Origin: Rheinheimera pleomorphica
GTDB taxonomy: Bacteria > Pseudomonadota > Gammaproteobacteria > Enterobacterales > Alteromonadaceae
Assembly: GCF_011634895.1 (NCBI RefSeq)
Contig: NZ_SIRR01000012.1
Span: forward strand, 300,069-364,068
Length of the DNA: 64,000 bases
Reading direction: 5' to 3'
In this document: positions 44,538-54,001 of the stretch, one piece after another
Numbering within the stretch: position 1 is the stretch's first letter
Layout: the number at the start of each line of letters is the position of its first letter
Position numbers and translations under genes: made by a program
The notes under the pieces: generated by a model
The model's input: the letters and a program-made list of their open reading frames with translations, nothing else
What the model was told of the DNA's origin: nothing
Databases searched by the model: none

Positions 44538-45629
44538 CTACTTTTGTTGCGGGATCCCCGCCAGCCGGAAGTAATGGTTGCGGCTGTTGTTATCATCGAT
44601 TAATTCCTGCAGCAGCTCTGGTAAACTCAGGCCGCTCCAATGCACGACCTGTTCAAGCGCATAAGAAATGGGTGAATGTGGTTCGGTTTTTCGAAAAAAC
44701 TCAGCGGCCTGCTTCAGGCTGTGTAGCACCTGTTCACGCGTTTGCACCTGGTGCGCGACCGGGTCGGTTGCAGCGGTTAACCCCTCTGCGGCAACGTCTG
44801 TCAATTGCTCGCTGACAAGCTGCTGCGCCAGCTTATCGGCTGCCAGGTAGTTCACTGCATCCAGGCATTTTTGCAGTGTTTTGCTAATCGCACTGGTGGG
44901 CTGCGGCTCGCCATTCATCGCGGCATCCATGGCTTGCGACAGCAAAGCAAATTCAGCGATAGCGGTTTCAATTTGCTGTTTTAAGTTTTGGTAGAAACCG
45001 ACTGAGGTTTCAGCTACGGCATCTTTAATTTGCTCCAGACTGGCTATGCCGGCATCTGCCTTTTGCTTCTGGCGCTTTTCATCTTTGCGTGAGATATCCG
45101 CCGCCCGCTCATACTGCCAACAGGCAAACTGGCCGTGCACAGTAACGTCAGTTAGCGGGATGCTCAGAATGGGGGTAATCAGGGCGCCGTCACCTTCATA
45201 ACCATTCAGGCCGATCAGCGGCGCTATACGCACCTCCATGCCATCTTCATCCGGCAATGGATAGAGGCTGGGCCAAAAGTGCTCAATCAGCAGACGGGTC
45301 GTTTTAAAACCGGCGCTAAGCCCCGCAAAACCGTGCGTACGACACCAGGCTTCTATCAGCCAGGCGCAATACTCTAAATCTTTAACCTGCTGGCATAAAA
45401 CGGTTGGAATTGTCTCACTCAACGGCCGCCAGTCTGATGCCAGAGCCTGAAAATCTTCATCTTCAGACAATAAGGCGCGCTCGTTAGCCCGCGCCTGACC
45501 GCGGATATCTTTTAACTGATAGTATTGTGACGTAGGTGAAATATCAGTGCGCGGATCGATGCCTGCGGGTGCCGCTGCATCGATCGCATTAATTAACATT
45601 TCAAAATCAATTAATTCACTGTAATCCAT
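44538..45629 (-). CDS. tssA: T6SS protein TssA (ImpA N-terminal domain)
   Basis: A 363-residue protein with an ImpA_N domain (IDPRTDISPTSQYYQLKDIRGQARANERALL, then DWRPLSETIPTVLCQQVKDLEYCAWLIEAWCRTHGFAGL). The C-terminal part has ISYALEQVVHWSGLSLPELLQELI, typical of short TssA proteins that cap the growing sheath. The ATG at 45629 is chosen; the TTG at 45641 gives only four more residues. It is the upstream-most structural gene of this run. Confidence 0.9.
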   Translation of the reverse strand: MDYSELIDFEMLINAIDAAAPAGIDPRTDISPTSQYYQLKDIRGQARANERALLSEDEDFQALASDWRPLSETIPTVLCQQVKDLEYCAWLIEAWCRTHGFAGLSAGFKTTRLLIEHFWPSLYPLPDEDGMEVRIAPLIGLNGYEGDGALITPILSIPLTDVTVHGQFACWQYERAADISRKDEKRQKQKADAGIASLEQIKDAVAETSVGFYQNLKQQIETAIAEFALLSQAMDAAMNGEPQPTSAISKTLQKCLDAVNYLAADKLAQQLVSEQLTDVAAEGLTAATDPVAHQVQTREQVLHSLKQAAEFFRKTEPHSPISYALEQVVHWSGLSLPELLQELIDDNNSRNHYFRLAGIPQQK

Positions 45630-45711
45630 CACAACAACCAAATAGGGACCGTTAATCAGCGAATAATGTTACTTTATTGTTTTATTGATGACAACAATTA
45701 AGTTATTTTTT

Positions 45712-46482
45712 CTAAACCTTAAGGTAAACCGGTATTGTTTTATCTTTTTCATTAACAATTTCCGGGCTACTATCTACTTTAACCAAAATACAGGTAACAT
45801 TGTCACGCGCTCCGGCTACCAATGTTGAATGCAATAAAGCCCGGTTGGCTTCAGCAATATTGCTGTGCGCCAGATACTGATAAATCTCATCGTCGCTCAG
45901 CTCTTTATTTAAACCATCACTGCATAGCAGAAACAAATCGCCGGGCTGCCACACACCACTGATAACATCTATGCTCAGACTGGGATCAACACCTACCGCC
46001 CGGGTGATCACATTTGCCAGCTCATGTTGCTCAGCCTCGCTGCTACTGAGCAGGCCCTGCTCCACCATTTCATTAACCTGGGAATGATCGCGGGTGATCT
46101 GGCGCAATACATTGTTACGCAACAAATACCCCCGGCTATCACCCGCCCACAGAAAGTGATAATGCAATTTATCCAACAACAGCACAACCACCGTTGAACC
46201 GGCGGTATGGCCCTGCAAATGCTGCTCACTGTACTGACAAAGCTCTTGATTAGCCCGCTGCAAAGATTCTGTTAACAGCTGCACCGACACTTGGCTGGCG
46301 CGTTTTACCGCGACCTTTACCGTATCCACCACCAACTGACTGGCAATATCACCGGCAGCATGGCCACCCATACCGTCAGCCACCAGCCAGACACCACTGT
46401 CGGCGAGGTCAAGGCAAGCATCTTCATTAATTTTACGCACCAGCCCTTTATGCGTCTGGGCGTGCGATACCACCTGTCTCAT
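45712..46482 (-). CDS. pppA: PppA-type Ser/Thr protein phosphatase of the T6SS
   Basis: A 256-residue PP2C-family phosphatase with the metal-binding signatures RKINEDACLDL, WLVADGMGGHAAGDIAS, WAGDSRGYLL, ITRDHSQVNEMVEQG and DLFLLCSDGLNKEL...ARDNVTCILV. In T6SS threonine-phosphorylation pathways PppA removes phosphates set by PpkA on the FHA protein. The ATG at 46482 overlaps the tagF stop; a GTG three bases earlier is possible. Confidence 0.93.
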   Translation of the reverse strand: MRQVVSHAQTHKGLVRKINEDACLDLADSGVWLVADGMGGHAAGDIASQLVVDTVKVAVKRASQVSVQLLTESLQRANQELCQYSEQHLQGHTAGSTVVVLLLDKLHYHFLWAGDSRGYLLRNNVLRQITRDHSQVNEMVEQGLLSSSEAEQHELANVITRAVGVDPSLSIDVISGVWQPGDLFLLCSDGLNKELSDDEIYQYLAHSNIAEANRALLHSTLVAGARDNVTCILVKVDSSPEIVNEKDKTIPVYLKV

Positions 46483-47225
46483 CACGCATCACTTCCGTTG
46501 CAAATAATATCGGCCATTTGCCATTGCCCACGTTGCCAGTTGCCATCAAGCATGGCCGCATACTGGCTAACCTGCGGCAGACCGCTGCTAACCAGCGTAC
46601 AGGCAGGCACCAACTCAGAGCCTTGTGTCCACCACAGGCAATAACGACCAAACTGCTGACGGTAACTATGGTGTAATAACACGGCCGCATCCACAGCATC
46701 GTCTTGCTGCTGTCCCTGCTGACGGATAACCCAGGCGGGTCTGACAGCAGACTGTTGCACCTGAGAGGTATTGACACTGAGCGCCTCAGGCCAGCTGATC
46801 TCGGCTTGTTGTAACGCATCGTGCCAGCGCTCAAACACAAAATCGTCTTCCAGTGTTAGCAAGATCTGTTGCTGCAGCGCTGTGGCCCAGTCAGCTTGCA
46901 GCCTGGCATGCACTGGTGTACTGGGCATTGTTCGGACCAGCGTAAACGGAAAATGCCGGCCTACCTGGTCAACACTTGGCATCAGGGTGCCCAGTACCGC
47001 GTCAGCGCCGCAAACACCGGCCGACAGGGCAAAATGCCACACCGGGCTGGTCAGGTAAGTTTCCAGCCAGGCCTGACCAAGCTGCTCTCGGCTAACAGCC
47101 ATTACCGCTTGCAGCCATTCATTCCAGCTATCAACAAAGCCTGCTGTCAGCTGCTGCGCGACAAAATCGCCCCTGCTGGGGATCTTGCCACACATTCCCA
47201 GTAAATTTACAGACTTGCCGGACAA
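46482..47225 (-). CDS. tagF: T6SS regulator TagF
   Basis: A 247-residue TagF/ImpM protein: GMCGKIPSRGDFVAQQL at the start, SWNEWLQAVMA, and FHFPFTLVR-type sequence (GRHFPFTLVRT) are family motifs. TagF represses T6SS post-translationally, in parallel to PpkA/PppA. The start is TTG at 47225, supported by GGAGG seven bases upstream, and it overlaps the tssM 3' end by 19 bases. Confidence 0.92.
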   Translation of the reverse strand: MSGKSVNLLGMCGKIPSRGDFVAQQLTAGFVDSWNEWLQAVMAVSREQLGQAWLETYLTSPVWHFALSAGVCGADAVLGTLMPSVDQVGRHFPFTLVRTMPSTPVHARLQADWATALQQQILLTLEDDFVFERWHDALQQAEISWPEALSVNTSQVQQSAVRPAWVIRQQGQQQDDAVDAAVLLHHSYRQQFGRYCLWWTQGSELVPACTLVSSGLPQVSQYAAMLDGNWQRGQWQMADIICNGSDA

Positions 47226-50200
47226 CTGAAGCCCTCCAAAGCATTATTCCAAAATGGGTTATTCACTGTATCAGGCACCAGCTCTACGCGGGCTTTATTG
47301 CCTTGCACCGCCAGATGTAACATCTGATCTGTGCGGGTTTGTGGCCGCTGCTGTGCCAATTCATCGAGGAAGCGGAACCATGACCATTCCCCCTCCTGAG
47401 AGAAATTCGCCGGTAAGCCGGAGTTGGCCGGTGTAAACACCAGACGGGTTTGCAACCGGTTACGATCTCCGGGCCAGAAGAACTGCCGCGAGCGCGTTGG
47501 TCCATGCCGGTAAGATAATTCCTGGCCATCAAGTTCAAGCAACAAATGCGTAATATGCCGATCCAGATAGACGGGCCGTAAACTAAAGCCCACTTTTAGC
47601 TTTTGGCTGCCATCTTCAAAAAACGCCGAACGAATTTTCACTGCATTCTGAAAGGTATCTAACACACTCTGATCAAGGCCAATATCTTTCTTAAAGGTCC
47701 AGACCGTGCGGCTGGTGTTAACAAAGGGCTGCAGATAATCTTTGAAAAAACTGTCAACGGTGCCGCCATAACCGAAGAAACGTTCAAAATCGCGCAGTTT
47801 AATGTCGTCTTTACTACGACGGTTCAACGGATAGCGTCCGGCAATAGCCCGTCGATACTCTGCCAGCACCGTGCCCTGCCAGGCTTCATTGATATGTTGC
47901 CGGCTGCCCTTGGCAAATAACTCGCTGGTATCGGCTGATAAGTCAGATAACCAATCAGCAAAGGGAGATGGAATATCACTTTTCAGCCGCCGCAGCGCGA
48001 CACTGAGCTCATTTCCGCCTTCACCATTGAGCTGATTAACGTACGCCTGGCGCGCCATACCGCCAGGCACATACAAGCGTTCCAGATATTGATAATACAT
48101 GCGGCTGGTTTGAGCAATTTGCTCCAACTGAGCATCACCAATCTTAAGCAATTCATAAAAGGCAAACTCGACTTCCTGCCCCGGCAATTTTTGGTTTAGC
48201 GCCGACATATCTTCCGGCAACAGGCGGTCCAGCCGCGATTTCTGGCTGGAAAATTGCGTTTGCGCAACGTTACCAGCTACCTCTGCCGCCATTTTCGCTT
48301 CGGCCGAATCCGGCAGGCTGGTCAGGCGGACATTTTGCTGTACTGCGCGGATAATACTCTGAATGGGCTGCTCAGGGCCTGCCAGTACCCTGGTAACAAA
48401 GACGCCTTGCTCAACATCACTGACCGGGCGAATACTGATATCATCTAACAACTCCTGCCACAGATAGGCATAGTCACGCAGGTATTTATCTGTTACCTGC
48501 TCAGACAAAGAACCATCAGCAGATTCGCCATCGGCCTGCGCCAGGTCGCCATATACCCAGCTGTCCTGCATCAGGCTGCGAATGATGCGGCGTTTCTCCA
48601 CATTAAACAAACCATGAAAGCCTTTATAAGTGTACAAGCCCGGAATGCCCTGTTGCAGCGGCAAGCCGCTCTTACGTTGTACCACTTTCACGCCATCGCT
48701 GCCCAGCACGTCCACCAGCCTGAAGTCCGGGATATGGCTTTTAACCAGTTCAGTGCGGATACGCTGATACGCCCGCTCTGCCAAAGGCACGGTTAACAGC
48801 AACTGTCGTGCTGCCACTATGGCGTCTTCCTGCTCTGTTGCGCCTTTGATGCCAAGCTCGAGTAAGGCCTGTAAATGATTTTGCAACGACAGCCGTAAGT
48901 CCTGGCTATGTTCTGCCGGAAACTGGCGCTCCACATACAGGGCAAACCACGAACTTATCTGCTCGGCGCTAAAATGCTCTGGCCGGAAGATCATCAGATA
49001 AGTTTTCAACGTCTCGTACAAATAATCACGATGCTGGGCATTGCGCTCCATCTCCTGCGTTAAGCTGCTGAGCAAAAACGGTACGAAGCGCTGATAAAGC
49101 GCATTCTGATAGGCACTTTTCGCCGCCTGACCTAATTTATCTCCCTGATACAGGCCCAGGTTTTTCGGGCCATCTACCGGCAATACCCCGGCATAACCGG
49201 CGGGCAGGTCGCGTAAGACATTCAGCTGCTCATTCAGTGCAATAACATCGATATCAGCCCGGGCCGATGCCGTCAGTGACTGATAATCAGCCACTTCAGT
49301 GGCCACCTGATCGACTAAAGCCGTGTTCCAGCTGTAACTGCCGGCCCAGGCAAACACCAGCCAGGCAGAGCATGCAGCCGTTGCTCCCAGTACACTGCGG
49401 CGTATCCAGCGATGACGGTTCTTATGCTGCAGATTAACCGACGCTAACTCACGCTCGGGAATAACGATTTCTTCAAAAAAGCGTTTAATAAAATAGCTTT
49501 TGCCTTCGGCAGTCTGACGGCGCAGAGGCGGTTCCGCCAGGCCAAAGTTTGAGCCCAGCTGCGACATAATGCGGTCAATCGGCACACCTTCCTGCGTCGC
49601 ACTGGCAATATAAACGCCGCGCAACATGGTGGCTTTCTCAAAAGGATTCGGCGCAAAAATTTCCTTCAGAAAATCATCAGCCGCACTTTGTAACAAGCGT
49701 AACTGGCGCGGAAACTCGTAAATAGCCGCCCGGTTTTCCTGATCATGCTCATACTGCAACCGGCTGAACAGGCGCTGCGTCAAGCGATTTATAATGGCAT
49801 GAAACTCGCGGTTAAATTGCGCTACCACGCCTTTTTCACTGTCTTGTGTTGCCGCATCGAAGGTCATACCCCATACCTGTTCGCGCTCTTCTTCACTGAG
49901 GTTGTCAAAAAACTCGGTGAAGCCCGCTATCAGATCGGCCTTGGTAAACATCACATACACCGGGAAGGTCATCCCCAGTTGGTTTTGCAGCTCCTGCACC
50001 CGTTGCTTAATGGCTCTGGCGTGTAAGTTACGCTCGGTACGGGTTTGGTTTAGCAAGTCAGCCAGACTAACAAACACGATAACACCGTTAATCGGCCGGC
50101 GTGGCCGGTGTTTACGCAGCAAGCCTAAAAAGCCCTGCCAGGCAGTAGAATCCTGAGCGGCGTGACTATCTTGCGTGGTGTAACGCCCTGCGGTGTCTAT

Positions 50201-50755
50201 AAGCACCGCCTTGTTGGTAAACCACCAATCACATTGGCGGGTACCGCCGATGCCTTCAATGGCATCAGTGCCCATATGCTCTTTTAACGGAAACTCCAGG
50301 CCAGAGTTATGCAGTGCCGTGGTTTTGCCTGAGCCCGGCGGGCCTATTAACATATACCAGGGTAATTGATAGATATCGCGCGCTTTACCAAAACGAGCAT
50401 GCTTTAAGATGTCCAGCGCTTTTTGCATACGTTGGCGCAGTACTTCAATATCGCGCCGCGCCAGCTCGTCGTGTTGCTGATGTTCTTCTCCATTTAACAA
50501 GGTGTCTACGGCTTGTTTATGCGAGCGGGTTTCGCGTAAGCCTTTAATGTAATGGCTACCACCCCACACCAGCGCAATAACCAATAATGTCAGTAAACGG
50601 GCGCTGGCACTGGCCAATGGCTCATGTCCGGCAATAGCCAGTAACGGGCCGCCAAACCAAATTAATAACGCCAGGGCTAAAAGCCCCAGCACCGTAATAA
50701 AAATGCCGGATTTCAGTACCGTTAGCACTGCTTGCAGTACGGCTTTCGCTTTCAT
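47207..50755 (-). CDS. tssM: T6SS inner-membrane protein TssM (IcmF-like)
   Basis: An 1182-residue membrane-complex protein. Two N-terminal membrane helices (about 18-45 and 53-65), Walker A GPPGSGKTTAL (about 138-147), DTAGRY, a third helix near 455 (SVLGATAACSAWLVFAWAG), and a large periplasmic domain ending with the conserved WPGDRNRLQTRLVF-type region (FFWPGDRNRLQTR). It anchors the T6SS with TssL and TssJ. AGGGA precedes the ATG. Confidence 0.95.
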   Translation of the reverse strand: MKAKAVLQAVLTVLKSGIFITVLGLLALALLIWFGGPLLAIAGHEPLASASARLLTLLVIALVWGGSHYIKGLRETRSHKQAVDTLLNGEEHQQHDELARRDIEVLRQRMQKALDILKHARFGKARDIYQLPWYMLIGPPGSGKTTALHNSGLEFPLKEHMGTDAIEGIGGTRQCDWWFTNKAVLIDTAGRYTTQDSHAAQDSTAWQGFLGLLRKHRPRRPINGVIVFVSLADLLNQTRTERNLHARAIKQRVQELQNQLGMTFPVYVMFTKADLIAGFTEFFDNLSEEEREQVWGMTFDAATQDSEKGVVAQFNREFHAIINRLTQRLFSRLQYEHDQENRAAIYEFPRQLRLLQSAADDFLKEIFAPNPFEKATMLRGVYIASATQEGVPIDRIMSQLGSNFGLAEPPLRRQTAEGKSYFIKRFFEEIVIPERELASVNLQHKNRHRWIRRSVLGATAACSAWLVFAWAGSYSWNTALVDQVATEVADYQSLTASARADIDVIALNEQLNVLRDLPAGYAGVLPVDGPKNLGLYQGDKLGQAAKSAYQNALYQRFVPFLLSSLTQEMERNAQHRDYLYETLKTYLMIFRPEHFSAEQISSWFALYVERQFPAEHSQDLRLSLQNHLQALLELGIKGATEQEDAIVAARQLLLTVPLAERAYQRIRTELVKSHIPDFRLVDVLGSDGVKVVQRKSGLPLQQGIPGLYTYKGFHGLFNVEKRRIIRSLMQDSWVYGDLAQADGESADGSLSEQVTDKYLRDYAYLWQELLDDISIRPVSDVEQGVFVTRVLAGPEQPIQSIIRAVQQNVRLTSLPDSAEAKMAAEVAGNVAQTQFSSQKSRLDRLLPEDMSALNQKLPGQEVEFAFYELLKIGDAQLEQIAQTSRMYYQYLERLYVPGGMARQAYVNQLNGEGGNELSVALRRLKSDIPSPFADWLSDLSADTSELFAKGSRQHINEAWQGTVLAEYRRAIAGRYPLNRRSKDDIKLRDFERFFGYGGTVDSFFKDYLQPFVNTSRTVWTFKKDIGLDQSVLDTFQNAVKIRSAFFEDGSQKLKVGFSLRPVYLDRHITHLLLELDGQELSYRHGPTRSRQFFWPGDRNRLQTRLVFTPANSGLPANFSQEGEWSWFRFLDELAQQRPQTRTDQMLHLAVQGNKARVELVPDTVNNPFWNNALEGFSCPASL

Positions 50756-50777
50756 AACACGTCCCTTGTCTAAGGTG

Positions 50778-52088
50778 TTACTGGAGTAAATCTATTTCAA
50801 CACGACGGTTCAGTGCCCGGTTGGCGGCGCTGTCGTTTGGTGCTATCGGGTTGGCATCACCATGGCCTTCCGGCCACAAGCGGCCACGTAAATCAGCACC
50901 CGATGCCAGTGCATCCGCCATAGCATTGGCGCGGGCCAGCGATAAGTGCCAGTTAGACGGATATTTGCTGGTAAAAATAGGCAGATCATCGGTGTAGCCA
51001 CTAACCAGTATCCGCCCTTCGGTGGCTTCCAGTGCACGCGCCATTTTCGCCGCCACCGGCTCAAAGCCTTCATTGATACCGGTGCTACCAGGGCTGAATA
51101 ACTGATCCAGACCAACGCGGATCCGCACCCGATCCGGTAACTCAATCACCTGTAGCAGATCGCGGCGGATCTCTGTCTGCAACAGTTGCGTCAGCCGGAT
51201 AGCATCCTGATGCGCTTTGGCTGATGCCGGTTGCGGGCTATCCTGCTGCCACACCACCAGATTATTCAACTGCCGGTGCACCTGATCTGAGTAGCCATTG
51301 ATCTGATAGGCCAGATACATATAGCAACCTAATAAAACAGCGCCCACCACCGAACAGGCTACCCACAACGGAAACTCGCCTTCTAACTGGCTGGCTGCCA
51401 CCACCTGGCTACGCCAGCCGGGAGACAGCTCCCGTGCCGGTTCGCCGCGCTGGCTGCGGATTGCCTTAAAAGCGCGTTCACGGTAGCCTTCGAGTTTCTC
51501 AAAGCCGCGCTCTTCCAGGCGCATCTTGCCGGCAAAACCAAATGACAAACACAGATACTGCAGCTCCAGCAGCAACAGATGCTCTTTTGCTGCAGCGATC
51601 GCCGCGTCAAGCAAGGTAAAAAAGTACTCGCCACCAAAGGTTTCGTTGTGAAAAGTCGATAGCAGGCTCTCTGCAGCCCAATCGCTGTTGCCACCCCAGG
51701 TGGTGTTCAGCACCAGCTCGTCGATAAAAGCGCACAGGCAATAACGGGCTTTTTCAATTAACTCGCTGCTAACGCCTTTATACCTGAGCTGCTGCTCATA
51801 CTGGTTAATCAGTGCGATGCACTGCGTTTTCAGCCCTGCCACGTCAGCATGTTGTGTTGTACTGCGAATAGGCGACACCAGAGAAAACAGGGCTCCGGCC
51901 TCATCTATCAGCACATTATCGCTGATAGACAGCGCTTGCAGTTTCTGCGGTGTATCGGCCGGTCGTACATTCGCCGACATCCGTGTTTTGTCGTTATCAC
52001 CGGTTTGCTCCGCCGGCAAAGGCGCTGGCGCGGCTTTTAGCGCCGGCCGCCCGCCGGGGCGTGGTTTCATCACAGTTTTATCTGACAT
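50778..52088 (-). CDS. tssL: T6SS TssL (DotU-like) with C-terminal OmpA/MotB peptidoglycan-binding domain
   Basis: A 436-residue protein. A Pro/Ala-rich N-terminal tail, then the DotU domain (ALFSLVSPIRSTTQ, LVLNTTWGGNSDWAAESLLSTFHNETFGGEYFF), a membrane helix near 240-262, and a periplasmic OmpA-like domain (GRILVSGYTDDLP, NWHLSLARANAMADAL, NRRVEIDLL). The fused OmpA domain holds the membrane complex to peptidoglycan, so no separate TagL is needed. Confidence 0.95.
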   Translation of the reverse strand: MSDKTVMKPRPGGRPALKAAPAPLPAEQTGDNDKTRMSANVRPADTPQKLQALSISDNVLIDEAGALFSLVSPIRSTTQHADVAGLKTQCIALINQYEQQLRYKGVSSELIEKARYCLCAFIDELVLNTTWGGNSDWAAESLLSTFHNETFGGEYFFTLLDAAIAAAKEHLLLLELQYLCLSFGFAGKMRLEERGFEKLEGYRERAFKAIRSQRGEPARELSPGWRSQVVAASQLEGEFPLWVACSVVGAVLLGCYMYLAYQINGYSDQVHRQLNNLVVWQQDSPQPASAKAHQDAIRLTQLLQTEIRRDLLQVIELPDRVRIRVGLDQLFSPGSTGINEGFEPVAAKMARALEATEGRILVSGYTDDLPIFTSKYPSNWHLSLARANAMADALASGADLRGRLWPEGHGDANPIAPNDSAANRALNRRVEIDLLQ

Positions 52089-52128
52089 CAGTTGCCATCC
52101 ATGTTAATCATCAGTGACGGTCTAGCGG

Positions 52129-53457
52129 TTAAGACTTTATCGCCCACAGTTCTATTTTTAAGCCGGGATAATTACCCGACAGATGCAGCGCCAGGCCGCC
52201 ACTGTTGGCCAGACGCTCCCAGTAGATACTGCCTTTATCCAGCTGAAAGTAATGATAACCGGCGTGATAAGGCACCTGGCGGGGCGCAACCGGCAAGCCA
52301 GTGACAGCGATGCCGGGTAACTGGTTATTTACCAGCTCACGGATATGCTCCACCGGGCCAATTTTTAACCTGGCCGGCAGGTGTTTACGAATATCATCCG
52401 CGGGTAAATCAGCTGAAACCGCCAGCACAAACTGGGCATACTCCAACAAGGTTTTGTCGGTTAGCGGCGATACCAGAATGCCAAACTTAGCCTGCTCCAG
52501 TGGCAGTGCCTGGGCGGTCTGCTCCAGCACTACGCTTAACGTCTGATTCATAATGACGCTAAGGTTGCCAAACACGGCGGTTAAATCATCATGTTGATAA
52601 GGCGGAAACTGTGGCGGGCGTTTTTGTCGCGAGGTAAAAGTGGCCAGTTCCCCCAGCATAGAAACCATCAAGCGGTACAGATTAAGCGGGTGTTCCAGCA
52701 CCCCGTTTTTTAGATGTCGCAGCACCGGCTCATAGCGATTAAGCACCTGTAACATCAAAAAATCGGCGATAGAGTTTGCCGTGCCCTGCCCCTTGCCCAG
52801 GCGGTCTGCCAGCGCATCGGCGCGTTGACATAACATACCCAGCGCTTCATTGATAAAGGCACAGAGTTCACTGTCTTGCTGAATATCCACCAGGGGTGGG
52901 ATAAACTTTTTCATCAGTTTAACCTCACCTTGCTCCGACACTTCGCGAATGCGGGCCACCGGCAGACAAATAAAGCCGCCGCGGTCTTCTGACTCAAGCT
53001 TAAACAGTAACCTTAGCTTGGCCAGTTGCAACAGCTCTGTCGCCTCTTCCGCCAGGCTGTTATCCGCCACGCTGTGTTCGGCATAGCCATAACGGCTGAT
53101 GTGGCCGGCCTCTGCGCTGCTAATATTCTGCCCATGCGGTTTATCCAGCGCCAGACACAGGTACACCAGCTGGTCGCGGCACGACTTCGCTATCTGTATG
53201 GCACCTGGCAAGCTCTCTACCTGAGGTAATTGTAAAACAGTGCCATCGGGCAAAATGGCTTCAAGTTCGGCCAGCGCAAACTGACCGAACTTTAAACTTT
53301 GGTGATCGACACTGAGCCGGCGCACACCAAAGCTATAAGGCAATTGCATCGCCAACTGCTGCTGACGGCAATAATCAAAATAACGCTCTTGTTGCTGAAA
53401 ATGCTGCGGGCGTAAAAACAAGCCTTCCGACCAGGCAATGCGGCTGTAGTCACTCAT
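52129..53457 (-). CDS. tssK: T6SS baseplate-membrane linker TssK
   Basis: A 442-residue TssK protein: IAWSEGLFLRPQHFQQQERYFD at the N-terminus is diagnostic, and SLPGAIQIAKSCRDQLVYLCLAL and LPGIAVTGLPVAPRQVPYHAGYHYFQLDKGS are conserved segments. It links the baseplate to TssL/TssM. AAGG lies six bases before the ATG. Confidence 0.96.
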   Translation of the reverse strand: MSDYSRIAWSEGLFLRPQHFQQQERYFDYCRQQQLAMQLPYSFGVRRLSVDHQSLKFGQFALAELEAILPDGTVLQLPQVESLPGAIQIAKSCRDQLVYLCLALDKPHGQNISSAEAGHISRYGYAEHSVADNSLAEEATELLQLAKLRLLFKLESEDRGGFICLPVARIREVSEQGEVKLMKKFIPPLVDIQQDSELCAFINEALGMLCQRADALADRLGKGQGTANSIADFLMLQVLNRYEPVLRHLKNGVLEHPLNLYRLMVSMLGELATFTSRQKRPPQFPPYQHDDLTAVFGNLSVIMNQTLSVVLEQTAQALPLEQAKFGILVSPLTDKTLLEYAQFVLAVSADLPADDIRKHLPARLKIGPVEHIRELVNNQLPGIAVTGLPVAPRQVPYHAGYHYFQLDKGSIYWERLANSGGLALHLSGNYPGLKIELWAIKS

Positions 53458-53484
53458 ATTGAACCTTCCATGCGCGGGCGAAAA

Positions 53485-53967
53485 TTAACGTTTACGTTCT
53501 AAGTCGTGCTCACGGATATACACCGCCAGCTTATCTACATAGACATAAAAATCGTCATAGCCGGTCGGTTTAACATCTACCACCGCCCGCCATCTGGCGC
53601 CTTCAATATCACGGTATGCCGCCACTACCGCCACCGCTTTCGTGGCCGGTTGCAAGGCCATACGATATTCATTGCGCTGACCTGGCTCAAACACCAGTTC
53701 ATCTTTTTTCAGTAAATCGGTGCGCAAAATAGCTTCCGGATTATCATACAGCGCAAAGAAATCCTGATTTTCAAATACGGTTTTTGACGCCAGCTCATAC
53801 ACCTTAATAATGACCGGCGAAGGACGGCCATCAAAATCCGGATTAATATCTGTCGCTACACGAAAATGCAATTTAGTCGACGGCGGAAAGGTGGCATATA
53901 CCGCCTGACAGCCGGCCAACAGCGTCAGACTCAACCACATCAGCACCAGGGCTTTAATTATTTTCAT
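53485..53967 (-). CDS. tssJ: T6SS outer-membrane lipoprotein TssJ
   Basis: A 160-residue lipoprotein. The signal peptide ends in the lipobox TLLAGC (Cys near residue 20), followed by a transthyretin-like beta domain with GRPSPVIIKVYELAS and DFFALYDNPEAIL. It docks TssM to the outer membrane. The ATG at 53967 has AGGAG eight bases upstream; GTG at 53976 is an unlikely alternative. Confidence 0.93.
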   Translation of the reverse strand: MKIIKALVLMWLSLTLLAGCQAVYATFPPSTKLHFRVATDINPDFDGRPSPVIIKVYELASKTVFENQDFFALYDNPEAILRTDLLKKDELVFEPGQRNEYRMALQPATKAVAVVAAYRDIEGARWRAVVDVKPTGYDDFYVYVDKLAVYIREHDLERKR

Positions 53968-54001
53968 TTCTACCACTCCTGACGGTATCGTTTACAAAAA
54001 A